DNA of 64,000 nucleotides from Asaia prunellae JCM 25354 (lineage in GTDB: Bacteria; Pseudomonadota; Alphaproteobacteria; Acetobacterales; Acetobacteraceae). Of the stretch, positions 36,324-45,769 are shown piece after piece. Position 1 is the stretch's first letter. Each line of letters opens with the position of its first letter. The notes beneath the pieces were generated by a model. That model was not told the DNA's origin. It saw only the letters and a list, made by a program, of their open reading frames with translations, and did not search any database. The stretch is from positions 62,001 to 126,000 of the forward strand of contig NZ_BAJV01000009.1 in assembly GCF_000613885.1 (NCBI RefSeq), in the 5' to 3' direction. A program made the translations under genes and the position numbers.

Positions 36324-37028
36324 TCAATGTCCGATATAACGCCCGGGACGATGATAGGCGATCAGGATTCCACTGGTAGCCGCAGCGCTCAGAAGCGAGA
36401 GCATGATTTTATGTGCAGGTAAAAACAGGGCTGAAACTGCCATGATCACGATATCGATCGAGATCTGGACATGTCCAGCGTTGATGCCGCGTGTTTTCTG
36501 TAGCCACAATGTCACAATTCCTGTGCCACCAACTCCAGCTTGATGTCGGGCCAGACACAGGATTCCCAGTCCGATAATCGTTCCGGCGAACAGTGAAGCG
36601 AAAAGCGGATCGATCTGCGATACCGTGATAACGCGCGGCATCAGCCCGGCAAAAAACGTGACCCCGCAACTTGCAATCATCGTCTTGATGGCAAAAGCAG
36701 GGCTCATGGCCCGCAGGGCAAAAGCCAGAAAAGGGATATTGATGAGTGTAAACAGTATACCGGGGCCAACCGGGACAAGGTAGGACAGCAAGAGCGCAAT
36801 ACCGGCCATCCCGCCCGTCACCAAACCAGCCTTGTGCAGGCAGACCAGCCCCATGACGATCAGCGAGCAGCCAATCAGAAAGGCATATACGTCTTCAGCG
36901 ATACTATGGCGCAGCCCCGGCGCGTAAGGTGTTTCTGCGTCTTGAGTTTTGATGGTTGCTTCCTGATCAGCGGAAATGCTGTTTGTTGCTGTTCCAGAAC
37001 CTGTGAATACCGCGCAGGTGGGAGTCAT
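36324..37028 (-). CDS. YitT-family integral membrane protein
   Basis: About 234 residues from ATG 37028 (the frame is open farther upstream to 37166, but homologues start near this point). Five to six hydrophobic segments are visible (VYAFLIGCSLIVMGLVCL, GGMAGIALLLSYLV, GILFTLINIPFLAFAL, TMIASCGVTFFAGL, FASLFAGTIIGLGILCL and the C-terminal pair), with the family's TGGMAGIALL motif. Function unknown, probably a transporter. The 230 bases upstream (37029-37258) hold nothing that I can support. Confidence 0.8.
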   Translation of the reverse strand: MTPTCAVFTGSGTATNSISADQEATIKTQDAETPYAPGLRHSIAEDVYAFLIGCSLIVMGLVCLHKAGLVTGGMAGIALLLSYLVPVGPGILFTLINIPFLAFALRAMSPAFAIKTMIASCGVTFFAGLMPRVITVSQIDPLFASLFAGTIIGLGILCLARHQAGVGGTGIVTLWLQKTRGINAGHVQISIDIVIMAVSALFLPAHKIMLSLLSAAATSGILIAYHRPGRYIGH

Positions 37029-37258
37029 GTTGAGTGCTGTCCGGGTGAGAGATGTTGGTAGTATTGTTCGAAATGAAACGCTCGGTGGGGATACAACAAG
37101 CCTGCTGAACGGATAGATGACGGTCCGTCCTGGTATCGGCCCTGCCTTACATGGCCCTGCTAGCATAGGCGAGTGTTAAGTGGCTTGGTGCACTACAGGG
37201 CCGGGGTTCGAGGGGGTAATGTCCGTGGCAGGAACCCGATCAGGAGACGGGGAAGCAG

Positions 37259-38908
37259 TCAGCTGTCATAAAGTGTGTTTATCGCGCCGTGGAGCGCCAT
37301 TGCGACCGGTGCCGCATCATAGCGTCCCATTTTGACTTCGATGAAATGCGCCCTGTCAGTCTCTGTATTGCAGGCTGACAAAGCAGCAAGAAGTTCATCG
37401 CGTGTCCTGACAGAGCTGACAGCCCAGTCGTCACAACCAAATGCCTCAGGGAGCAGGGCGTACCGCCATTGTGCCAGGTCGTTGTAATAGGTTTCCCCAT
37501 CCTTGCAGAGCAGGCGTTCGATCAGATAGCCGCCATTATTGATGATTATGACAACCGGCTTGCACTCGAAGCGGGCGAACTGGCTCAGTTCCTGCGTTGT
37601 CAGCTGATGTGAGCCTTCACCGGTAACAAGTACGACGCGTCTCTCCGGCTGAGCCATGGCCATGCCAAAAGCGGCAGGCGTCGCCCAGCCTATCGAGCCC
37701 CACAGCGTCTGATTATGATAGGCACAGCCATCGGGCAGGCGAATTTCTGCCAGCCCCATTGAGGCATTGCCTGTCTCGGCGGCGACGATATCGCTGGGCC
37801 GGAGTATCGTCTGAATATCCTGGTAGAGTGTCTTGGAAGAAAGAGCAGCATCTTCTGAGGCGTGAGCAGGTGTCTGTTTTGGAATTTTCCCCTCAAAAAA
37901 GGGCAGACTTGTGCAAGCGCCAACAAGACCATTAAGGATCGCGGATATAGATACGTTATCGATCCGTTCACTCCCGATCGTGACATAATCCGGCATAATG
38001 GTAATCAGTCGCTCTTCTGCAATACGAGCTGTAAAAGCGCCTGTATTGAAGTCAGAAAACTGGACTCCGATGCCAAGGATTACATCGCTGGCTTCAACGA
38101 AGGCTGCGACGTTTTCATGCAGTAAATGGCCATAGTAAAGACCCAGATAGCGCGATGAGGATTCCAGGGCCATTCCCTTGTCGGCAAACATCGTTGCATG
38201 CGGCAGACCGGATCTCGCAATGAATTCACGCGCTTTGTCGAGTACGCCAAAGCGGTCGCACAGAATGCCAGGCAGCACACAACTCTGGGCGCTCATGCGC
38301 AGTTTCTCTATAATCCGGGCTACGACATCATCAATTCCGGCGGTGTCGGATGCCGATGCCGGGTCGGGAGCGGTAGACGTCGCGTGAACGGGAGCATTTG
38401 CATGGTCCGATGGCACACCGAAATAAATCGGGCGACGGTGCGATTTTAACGCTGATAAAGCTTTTTGAACTTCGTCGACACAATTTTCAGGGGTGAGAAT
38501 TGTTCTGGCGCACGTGAAGGCGGCACAGGCATCATAAAAGGCCATGAATGACCCGTTGCCAAGCGAGTGATGCACGAGGCGGTTCGACTTCATAACTGTC
38601 GAGGCTGGCATACCGACGATATGGATAATCGGCAGATGCTCGGCGAAAGCCCCGGCAATTCCATTGATGGCACTGAGCTCACCAACACCATAAGTGGTAC
38701 TGAGCGCTGCTATGCCTTTTATGCGGGCATAGCCATCTGCGCTATATGCAGCGTTGAGTTCGTTACAGCTGCCGACCCACGTCATATCGTTGCGCGCACA
38801 GACCGCATCTTCAACCGGGAAAGCATAATCGCCCGCGACGCCAAAGATATGGCGTATGCCGAGGGCAGCGATTTGATCCAGGAGATGCTCAATGACGGTC
38901 GCACTCAT
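37259..38908 (-). CDS. ThDP-dependent 2-keto acid decarboxylase (pyruvate/indolepyruvate type)
   Basis: 549 residues from ATG 38908 (MSATVIEHLL). The PDC/IPDC active site is complete: Asp in GVAGDY, Glu in CNELNAAY, the HH pair in LVHHSLG, and Glu in GYLIER. The ThDP-binding motif reads GEGSHQLT... IINN; most pyruvate decarboxylases have GDG, whereas GEG is seen in several indolepyruvate and branched-chain keto acid decarboxylases, so the substrate may not be pyruvate. Divergent LysR regulator 96 bases away with an operator-like palindrome between. Acetic acid bacteria are known for such enzymes. Confidence 0.88.
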   Translation of the reverse strand: MSATVIEHLLDQIAALGIRHIFGVAGDYAFPVEDAVCARNDMTWVGSCNELNAAYSADGYARIKGIAALSTTYGVGELSAINGIAGAFAEHLPIIHIVGMPASTVMKSNRLVHHSLGNGSFMAFYDACAAFTCARTILTPENCVDEVQKALSALKSHRRPIYFGVPSDHANAPVHATSTAPDPASASDTAGIDDVVARIIEKLRMSAQSCVLPGILCDRFGVLDKAREFIARSGLPHATMFADKGMALESSSRYLGLYYGHLLHENVAAFVEASDVILGIGVQFSDFNTGAFTARIAEERLITIMPDYVTIGSERIDNVSISAILNGLVGACTSLPFFEGKIPKQTPAHASEDAALSSKTLYQDIQTILRPSDIVAAETGNASMGLAEIRLPDGCAYHNQTLWGSIGWATPAAFGMAMAQPERRVVLVTGEGSHQLTTQELSQFARFECKPVVIIINNGGYLIERLLCKDGETYYNDLAQWRYALLPEAFGCDDWAVSSVRTRDELLAALSACNTETDRAHFIEVKMGRYDAAPVAMALHGAINTLYDS

Positions 38909-38957
38909 TTCAGGAACCTTCCATCGTTCGGATGGCCGTTTTGTATTCCCGTTTGGC

Positions 38958-38975
38958 ATCATAAGATAATATGAT
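38958..38975. promoter_or_regulatory. ATCAT-N8-ATGAT inverted repeat in the decarboxylase/LysR intergenic region
   Basis: Lies directly beside the CTTGTG palindrome; together they would make a two-part LysR-type recognition/activation site. Confidence 0.4.
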
Positions 38976-38990
38976 CTTGTGATGCACAAG
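38976..38990. promoter_or_regulatory. LysR-type box CTTGTG-ATG-CACAAG
   Basis: A perfect 6-3-6 inverted repeat containing T-N11-A, the core LysR-type regulator site, 14 bases before the lysR ATG and 67 before the divergent decarboxylase ATG. This placement fits autorepression plus activation of the divergent gene. Confidence 0.65.
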
Positions 38991-39004
38991 ATAGGTGAAA
39001 GATT

Positions 39005-39933
39005 ATGATGCCACCGCAAATTACCTTTCGCGAACTCACCCATTTTCTGACCGTCATCTGTCAGGGAGGGTTCATCAAGGCAAGCGAGGCGCTCAATATC
39101 AGCCAGCCTTCGATCAGTCAGAGTATTCAGGCGCTTGAAGCCAAGCTCGGAACAACACTGATCATACGCAGCAAGAAAGCGGTCATGCTGACGGAGAAAG
39201 GTGAAATTCTGCGGCGCTATGCCGAACGTACCTTGCGTGAAGAGCTTGCCCTGCGTGAGATGCTGTCTGCAGAGAAAAAGACCCTGGAAGGTCCTTTGCG
39301 TGTGACTGTGCCACCCGCGATCTCCTCGATCTGCTTTCCTGCGATTATTGAAAGTTTCTGCAGCCAGTATCCCGCCGTGATGCTGGAAATTGATGAATGC
39401 CCGTCAGACAGGCTGATACCGAGACTGCGTGGAGGTCAGACAGAAATTGCTGCACTGATCCTGCCCATAAGTGAGAGAGATCTGCAGCTTTATCCCCTCG
39501 GTCGCGATCACCTCTGCCTCGTTGTACCTGATCAGCATCGTCTTGGTGCCCAGAAGAGCTGTTGTCTTGCTGATATTCTTCAAGAGCGTGTTGTGCTGCT
39601 GAAAGAAGATTTCAAGATCAACAGCTTCGTTTTGCAGGCTTATGCCGAGCATGGTGCCGTTCCGAAAGCTGCAGGACGAACGGGAGATATTTACCTTTTA
39701 ATGGCTATGGTGCGTGCCGGGATAGGGTTGGGTATTGCTCCGTCAGCATTATGCGTGGGGAATGGATGAAAGGTCTTAATGTACTCCATCTCCTCTCCCC
39801 GACCATTGGTTTCGAGCTGGCGCTGGCAACACGTCGAGATCGTGTGCTGTCTCCGGCGGGTGAAGCCTGGCGTTCGGTCTGTCTTGATCATTTTGCACAA
39901 TCAGTACTTCGAGAGGGTCGTCTGGTAGAATAG
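39005..39933 (+). CDS. LysR-family transcriptional regulator (one frameshift)
   Basis: About 310 residues when joined. N-terminal winged helix (FRELTHFLTVICQGGFIKASEALNISQPSISQSIQALE) is textbook LysR; the rest is the periplasmic-binding-like effector domain (GPLRVTVPP, then SERDLQLYPLG). The frame is lost at about 39747 by one missing base, most simply a C of a GCC, after IAPSA; the second frame then gives MRGEWMKGLNVLHLLSP to the end. Likely regulates the divergent decarboxylase. Confidence 0.88.
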
Positions 39934-40047
39934 AAAAGATATTTTCAGGAATTGGAAAATAATTTCAACGACTTGAATTAATAAAAATATTTACTGATAA
40001 ACAAAATTATAATAAACACAATATTACAATATAATAAGGACTCTGAA

Positions 40048-40404
40048 GTGACAAAGAGATCAGATATATTTTCTTATGCTAAGAAGAGATATGGCATAGA
40101 TCCAGATTATCCATTCGAAAAGTATCCGAATTATGCAGTTCTCCGTCAATGTGAAAATGAAAAATGGTTTTGTCTCGTCATGAATGTTGACGGTACGAAA
40201 CTTGGCCTTGAGGGCGGGAAGGAAATTGATGTGATTGATGTCAAATGTCCGCCCGCCCAACGGCATGACCTCTTGCGGTTACCAGGATACAAACCCGCCT
40301 ATCATATGAACAAGGAGCATTGGATAACAGTTCTGCTTAACGGTGCGGTATCACAAGAAGACATATTTCAACTTATAGACCAGAGCTTTGAGCTTGTAAG
40401 ATAA
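40048..40404 (+). CDS. MmcQ/YjbR-family protein in an AT-rich islet
   Basis: 118 residues from GTG 40048 with AAGGA nine bases upstream. Family features are YGIDPDYPFEKYPNYAVLR near the N-terminus, KWFCLVMNV, and CPPAQRHDLLRLPGYKPAYHMNKEHWITVLL, the conserved YjbR core. YjbR proteins have a double-wing DNA-binding-like fold but no settled function. Codon use and the 114-base upstream region are strikingly AT-rich compared with neighbours, suggesting acquisition. Confidence 0.85.
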   Translation: MTKRSDIFSYAKKRYGIDPDYPFEKYPNYAVLRQCENEKWFCLVMNVDGTKLGLEGGKEIDVIDVKCPPAQRHDLLRLPGYKPAYHMNKEHWITVLLNGAVSQEDIFQLIDQSFELVR

Positions 40405-40420
40405 ATACTCATACAGGATT

Positions 40421-40452
40421 TGGCATGCGCTAACAAAGTGTAGTGCATGCCA
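40421..40452. terminator. Hairpin between convergent YjbR-like and gluconate permease genes
   Basis: Stem TGGCATGC/GCATGCCA (8 bp) with a 16-base loop, between two convergent stop codons. No clear T-run. Confidence 0.4.
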
Positions 40453-40466
40453 TCATACGAGAATGT

Positions 40467-41807
40467 TCAGATGAATATTGATGCCAGAAGGCAGAAGCCA
40501 AGGCCTAGAAATGCGATCAGTGTTTCGATGACGCACCAGGTCTTGATTGTCTGTGGCACGGTGAGACCCAGATACTCCTTGATCTGCCAGAAACCTGCAT
40601 CGTTCATCGGGCCGAAAGCAACAGAGCCGGCGCCGGTCACCAGGACCATGAGTTCCGGCGAGACGCCATGACTACGGAGAAGAATTGGTCCGGCAATACT
40701 CGAGGCCGTGCTCATGGCGACCGTGGCAGAGCCGCAGGCAACACGGACGATCACGGCAAGGAGCCATCCGAGTACGAGGATGGGTACGTTGAAGTTGAGC
40801 GCAGTGTCTGTGATGACCTTTGACACGCCGCTATCGACCAGCTCGCGTCCGAAACCGCCGCCTGCGCCTACAAGAAGCATGATGAGCGCGGTTGGTCCAA
40901 GGCACTCATTGGTGAATTTGAGGATCGTGTCACGTGAGAAGCCACGTGCAAGACCCAGCACGTAGAAGGACAGAATAACCGCCAGAACGAGAGCGATATC
41001 CGTATTGCCAATGAAATGGAGCGCGGAATTGAGTTTTGTTCCGGGGGGAGAGACGCGATCAGCAACAGAAGCGACCAGCATCAGGAATACGGGCGAAAGA
41101 ATGGTGAACACGGTGATGCCAAACCCTGGCATGTTTTTGGGTGGTTCACGGTTGACGAATTGTTCTGCGAGCGGATTGGCTTCGGTCAGTGGAACGCGGG
41201 GAGCAATGAAACGGGCATAAAGAGGGCCTGCTATGATGGCGATAGGTGTGCCGATCAGGATACCCAGAAAGATCGTATGACCTGTGTTGGCATGATAGGC
41301 GGAGAGCGCCAGCAGCGTCGCCGGATGAGGCGGGATCATTGCATGGGTGACCGATAATGCGGCTCCCATTGGCAAGGCAACGCGCAGAAGCGGGGTCTCG
41401 GTGCGAGCCGCAAGAACAAAAGCCAGCGGGATCAGCAGGACGAAGCCGACCTCGAAAAAGACGGGCAGACCAATCAGAAGACCGATGACCATCATGGCCC
41501 AGTCGATACGCGAACGTCCTGCCCAGCCTGAAATGGTCAGGGCGATCCTGTCTGCACCTCCTGACTCTGCCAGCATCTTGCCCAGCATGGTGCCAAGCGC
41601 GATCACAGTGCCAACATGGCCCAGAACATGACCGGCGCCCTCTTCGAAGGATTTGACGACCTTGTCAGCAGGCATTCCGGCCGCGAGCGCCAGACCAAGC
41701 GATGTCGTGAAGAGGACGATAAAGGGGTTAAGCCTGAAATAGGCGATAAGGATAACGATCGCGAGGATCGCGGCGGTAGCGAGGGAAATGGCAAATAGCG
41801 CGGACAT
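40467..41807 (-). CDS. GntP-family gluconate:H+ symporter
   Basis: 446 residues from ATG 41807, with about 12 hydrophobic segments. Family signatures include GHVLGHVGTVIALGTMLGKMLAESGGADRIA, GLPVFFEVGFVLLIPL, HAMIPPHPA and GAGSVAFGPMNDAGFW. Takes up gluconate or related aldonates, which acetic acid bacteria produce and reabsorb. No kinase or regulator is adjacent. Confidence 0.9.
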   Translation of the reverse strand: MSALFAISLATAAILAIVILIAYFRLNPFIVLFTTSLGLALAAGMPADKVVKSFEEGAGHVLGHVGTVIALGTMLGKMLAESGGADRIALTISGWAGRSRIDWAMMVIGLLIGLPVFFEVGFVLLIPLAFVLAARTETPLLRVALPMGAALSVTHAMIPPHPATLLALSAYHANTGHTIFLGILIGTPIAIIAGPLYARFIAPRVPLTEANPLAEQFVNREPPKNMPGFGITVFTILSPVFLMLVASVADRVSPPGTKLNSALHFIGNTDIALVLAVILSFYVLGLARGFSRDTILKFTNECLGPTALIMLLVGAGGGFGRELVDSGVSKVITDTALNFNVPILVLGWLLAVIVRVACGSATVAMSTASSIAGPILLRSHGVSPELMVLVTGAGSVAFGPMNDAGFWQIKEYLGLTVPQTIKTWCVIETLIAFLGLGFCLLASIFI

Positions 41808-42066
41808 GGCGTGATCTCGGAACCGGAAACGAATTTCTGTCAACGTATTGCGACGGTTCCGATGTTCACATATTGACCAGTATTCTTACAAGCCGCGTCA
41901 GACCTCGATTATCGCTTTCGGGAATATGGATCGATCCAGCTCCTTCATGAAGGGTAATGCGAGTCGCTGTATCGTGCAGGCATGGCGTCCGGGCGTGAAC
42001 CGGATTATGCACGAGGTTCATTTCGCTTCTGACGCCCGATCATCCTCTATCCGATCAGGCGATTCT

Positions 42067-42080
42067 GTCACCTCGGTGAC
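42067..42080. promoter_or_regulatory. Palindrome GTCACC-tc-GGTGAC upstream of the dienelactone hydrolase gene
   Basis: Perfect inverted repeat 37 bases before the ATG, a plausible operator site. The rest of the 310-base gap (41808-42117) holds no supported gene. Confidence 0.35.
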
Positions 42081-42117
42081 GGGTTGACAGCGTCGGAGCC
42101 GCTCAGGGAGATCTGAC

Positions 42118-42867
42118 ATGCTGATTCGTACCGATGAGAAGGCGGATATCGACACACCAACCGGAAAGATGCGTGTTAATCTCTTTCGTCCTGCAAGAGC
42201 AGGGCGCTTTCCTGCCATTCTGCTTTTTTCGGAAATCTATCAGGTGACGGCACCAATAGAGCGCCTTGCTGCGATGATTGCCGGTCAGGGCTATCTGGTC
42301 GCTGTGCCTGAAGTCTATCACGAATATGAGGCAGCCGGTTGTGTGCTGGCCTATGACAAGCCGGGTACGGATCGGGGAAACGAGCTCAAATATACCAAGC
42401 CTGTAGGCCAGTTTGACAGCGACAATGTAGCACTGATCGACTGGTTGAGAGGGCACGAGGCATGTAGCGGCCGTTTTGGCGCCTTTGGTGTCTGCCTTGG
42501 AGGACATCTGGCCTTCCGTGCCGCGCTCAATCCGGCGGTCGAGGCTACCGCCTGCTTCTATGCGACCGATCTGCACACGGGAACGCTGGGCGGTGAACGC
42601 CATGACGGTACATTGTCTCGTGCTGAAGAAATACGTGGCGAGGTCATGATGGTCTGGGGCCGCCATGATCCACACGTACCTTATGAAGGGCGTCGTCAGA
42701 TACGGGATACTCTCGAGGAGGCTGCGGTGGCGCTTGAATGGCACGAAGTTGACGGCCAGCATGCCTTTCTGCGTGATGGTGCCCCCCGTTTCGACGCCGC
42801 ATTGTTCCTGCAGGGCATGAACTGGACCAATACGCTTTTCCAGCGCGTTTTCATGGCCCAACCCTGA
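42118..42867 (+). CDS. Dienelactone hydrolase family protein
   Basis: 249-residue alpha/beta hydrolase. Nucleophile Cys in GVCLGGH, Asp in GRHDPHVP, His in GQHAF, in the order of dienelactone hydrolases. No aromatic-degradation genes are nearby, so the true substrate is open. GGGAG lies seven bases before the ATG. Two bases separate it from the MFS gene. Confidence 0.85.
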   Translation: MLIRTDEKADIDTPTGKMRVNLFRPARAGRFPAILLFSEIYQVTAPIERLAAMIAGQGYLVAVPEVYHEYEAAGCVLAYDKPGTDRGNELKYTKPVGQFDSDNVALIDWLRGHEACSGRFGAFGVCLGGHLAFRAALNPAVEATACFYATDLHTGTLGGERHDGTLSRAEEIRGEVMMVWGRHDPHVPYEGRRQIRDTLEEAAVALEWHEVDGQHAFLRDGAPRFDAALFLQGMNWTNTLFQRVFMAQP

Positions 42868-42869
42868 AG

Positions 42870-44245
42870 ATGAGTACCGTGCAGCATGGAGAAGGTCTCT
42901 ATGGCTGGGAGCGTGCCAAGGCAATGCTTGCGGTGGCGCTGGCTGTGCTGCTCTCGGTACTTGATTACGCTGTTGCCAATGTGGCTTTGCCCAGCATTGC
43001 CCATGATCTGCATGTTGCGTCCTCCCAGTCAATCTGGGTCATCAACGCCTATCAGCTTGCCTCGCTATCCATGCTGTTGCCACTTGCCTCAATCGGTGCG
43101 CGCATCGGCTTTGCGCGTATGTGCCGCTTGGGTATCGCAATCTTTCTGATAGCGTCGGTGCTCTGCGCCCTGTCTACCAGTCTGCTTGAACTGGCTCTGG
43201 CTCGCGCTTGCAGGGTATCGGGGGGGCGAGCATCATGAGCGTGGCGATCGCGCTCATACGTTTCATCTATCCCAGGGAAATTCTGGGGAAGGGGCTTGCC
43301 CTCAACGGATTGATCATCGGTATGGGCGTGGCGCTTGGTCCTACGGTTGGATCACTGGTTATGTCAGTGGCGAACTGGCCATGGATTTTCTGGATCAATG
43401 TTCCTCTTGGTGCTGTTGCGCTTGTCATGGCAAGCCTGGCATTGCCGGTTACACCGCGTTCCGAGCGATCGGTCGATCTGGCCGCAATCTGCCTGACAGT
43501 TGCTGCTTTCACTTTCACAGTGATCGGTATTGATGATTTCGTGCATGGCGGTCTGGTAAGTGCCGTTGCGCTTTCAGCCATTGGTGTTGTGTGCTGGATC
43601 GCGTTGCTGCGTCATCAGCGTGACAGCAGTGAGCCCGTTGTGCCGGTCGATCTGCTGGGTGTGCCCTCTTTTCTCATCGCGTTCATCGTGGGGATGACCG
43701 GTTTCGTCGCGTCCAACTTCTTCATCATTGCCATGCCGTTCACTCTCGAAACGGTATTTCATCGGCCGGTTACCGTGACGGGATTTCTGATCACGCCCTG
43801 GGCTGTGGGTGTGGCAATCATGTCTTTTCTCATCGGTCGCTGGACCGACCGGATCCCGGCAGCGTTGCTTTCCAGTCTTGGCCTTGCAGTTACCGGGTGC
43901 GGATTTGCCTTGCTCTGGATGTTGCCGAGCGACGCAAGCAATTTTGATATCATCTGGCGTACCTGGCTTGCCGGTTCCGGCTTTGGCATGTTCCAGCCAC
44001 CCAATAACCGCGTCATGATGCTCGCTGCACCCCGTGGCAGGGAAGGGAGCGCAAGTGGTCTTGTTTCGGTGGCCCGTCTGGGTGGACAGACATTGGGTGC
44101 GCTTTTGGTGGCCAGCGTTTTCCGGTTCAGTACACATGCCTCTACGCTCTGTCTGCTTTGCGCCATGATCATTGCCTGGCTTGGAGCCGGACTGAGCCTT
44201 GGGCGAAGTTTCCGCCGCAGGCACAGATCCGGTTTGCATGGCTGA
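42870..44245 (+). CDS. DHA2-type MFS drug exporter (one frameshift)
   Basis: About 459 residues and 13-14 hydrophobic helices when joined. It has the N-terminal LDYAVANVALPSIAHDL motif typical of 14-TM drug:H+ antiporters and motif C GVALGPTVG. One C is missing from a GCC at about 43207; repair gives LALARALQGIGGASIMSVA, the conserved motif B region. Substrate unknown; likely an efflux pump co-transcribed with the hydrolase. Confidence 0.87.
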
Positions 44246-44328
44246 GAGACGTCCGATTTTCCCGATACAGGTTTATTGCCTTGGTAAGATCGGGGGATTC
44301 CGACTGTAGAAGGAGAAGTTTACGGGTT

Positions 44329-44853
44329 ATGGACGATCTGGTTTGTCGCGCCAGGGTATTTGCAACAAGAGCTCATGGTGCCATCGGACAGAAACGAAAA
44401 TATGACGGTCAGGAGTATATCGTTCATCCTGAAGCTGTTGCGTCGAGCGTTATGAATACAGGAGGCAGGCCTGAGGCTGTGGCAGCGGCATGGCTTCACG
44501 ATGTCGTGGAAGACACTCCCGTCACCCTGAGTGAGATCGAGGCAGAATTCGGAACCGAGGTCGCATCTCTGGTTGAGATGCTAACCGATGTCAGTTGTCA
44601 TGAAGATGGAAACCGGGCTGCCCGTAAAGCGATTGACCGCGCCCATTCGGCGCGTGCCAGCGCCGAAGGTCAGACGATCAAACTGGCAGATCTTCTGGAT
44701 AACGCACGTTCGATCATTCGTCATGACAAGGGCTTTGCCAGGGTGTTCCTGCGCGAGGTGAAACAGCTCCTGCCATTCCTGGAGAAGGGCGATAGAAAAA
44801 TTCGGCATGAGTTGATCGGGCTTCTCGAGACTTGGGAAAAATCACGTTCATGA
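44329..44853 (+). CDS. Stand-alone HD-domain hydrolase, (p)ppGpp hydrolase-like
   Basis: 174 residues. HD metal-binding residues: His33 in YIVHPEAVA, His57-Asp58 in WLHDVVEDTP and Asp121 in IKLADLLDN. The arrangement is that of the RelA/SpoT hydrolase domain and of small alarmone hydrolases (Mesh1-like), with no synthetase or regulatory domains. AAGGAGAA lies about 11 bases upstream of ATG. It may trim ppGpp or another phosphorylated nucleotide. Confidence 0.8.
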   Translation: MDDLVCRARVFATRAHGAIGQKRKYDGQEYIVHPEAVASSVMNTGGRPEAVAAAWLHDVVEDTPVTLSEIEAEFGTEVASLVEMLTDVSCHEDGNRAARKAIDRAHSARASAEGQTIKLADLLDNARSIIRHDKGFARVFLREVKQLLPFLEKGDRKIRHELIGLLETWEKSRS

Positions 44854-45005
44854 CTTGTTATGCTGACTCAAAACTGATTCCATGTAATAATTGCAAGGAT
44901 TTATGGAATTATACTGTTTAATCAAGGAAATGTTTATCGCTGAACTACTTGTTTGCATGTATGAAACGAGCAGTCTGTAGCTCCCGATCGGAAAGGGAAG
45001 ATAAA

Positions 45006-45464
45006 ATGCTCCTTGCGGAAGCCCTGACGATGCGCTCCGATCTGGCCAAAAGGCTGGAACAACTAAAATTGCGTCTGACCAGGAATGCCAAGGTTCAGGA
45101 AGGGGATACGCCTTCTGAAGATCCAGTGCAGATGCTGGAAGAATACGATCGTAGCGCCGCTGAGCTGCAGTCGTTGATCACGCGTATCAATATGACCAAT
45201 GCATCAGCCTGTATCGATGATGGTGTAACCATGACACAGGCTCTTGCCGAACGGGATATATTGCGTTTGCGCATCGCTACTTATCGCGATCTGGCCAAGG
45301 AGGCTACGATTACGTTATCGCGGACCACGAGGTCTGAAGTCCGTTTCTGCTCCACCATTTCAGTGTCAGAAATACAGAAACGGGTTGATGATTATTCCAG
45401 ACAACTTCGGTTGCTGGAGGTCAGGATACAGAAACATAACTGGAGCATAAAAGTGAGTGCGTGA
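45006..45464 (+). CDS. DIP1984-family protein
   Basis: 152 residues, almost wholly alpha-helical. The N-terminus MLLAEALTMRSDLAKRLEQLKLRL and the middle ITRINMTNA are the conserved marks of the DIP1984 (septicolysin-like) family. Function unknown. ATG 45006 with GGGAAG upstream is preferred to the frame opening at 44949. The region from 45465 to 45769 (305 bases) holds no gene that I can support; it has a tRNA T-arm-like stretch discussed in the findings. Confidence 0.78.
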   Translation: MLLAEALTMRSDLAKRLEQLKLRLTRNAKVQEGDTPSEDPVQMLEEYDRSAAELQSLITRINMTNASACIDDGVTMTQALAERDILRLRIATYRDLAKEATITLSRTTRSEVRFCSTISVSEIQKRVDDYSRQLRLLEVRIQKHNWSIKVSA

Positions 45465-45769
45465 CGCAGCTGGTACCAGGTAATCGAGAGCGAACACACC
45501 CCTCTCCGGTGGGGCAATGCCGGAATTTCAGGTCGGCCGCGGGGCGGCTGGAGCGGTTCGAATCCGCCAGGAACAGACAAGCCCAGCATCGTGACACGCG
45601 CACAATGCATCATGCACTTTTAACAACCACGTGTTGACTCGATTATGAGGGAGGGCGGGACAGGGGCCCGGATGGATAATGCCGGGTGGCTGCGTCATGG
45701 AGGAGACTGTTCAGGAAGCAGAGTGATGTCCTCTGGGATATAACTTCCTGATGTGAGAGGTATTCACCG

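Noticed and set aside
45392-45613. Minus-strand 73-codon frame containing a GGFEPLQPP-type peptide
   Set aside because: This peptide type arises from reading tRNA T-arm-like DNA in reverse; it is not a protein-coding signal.
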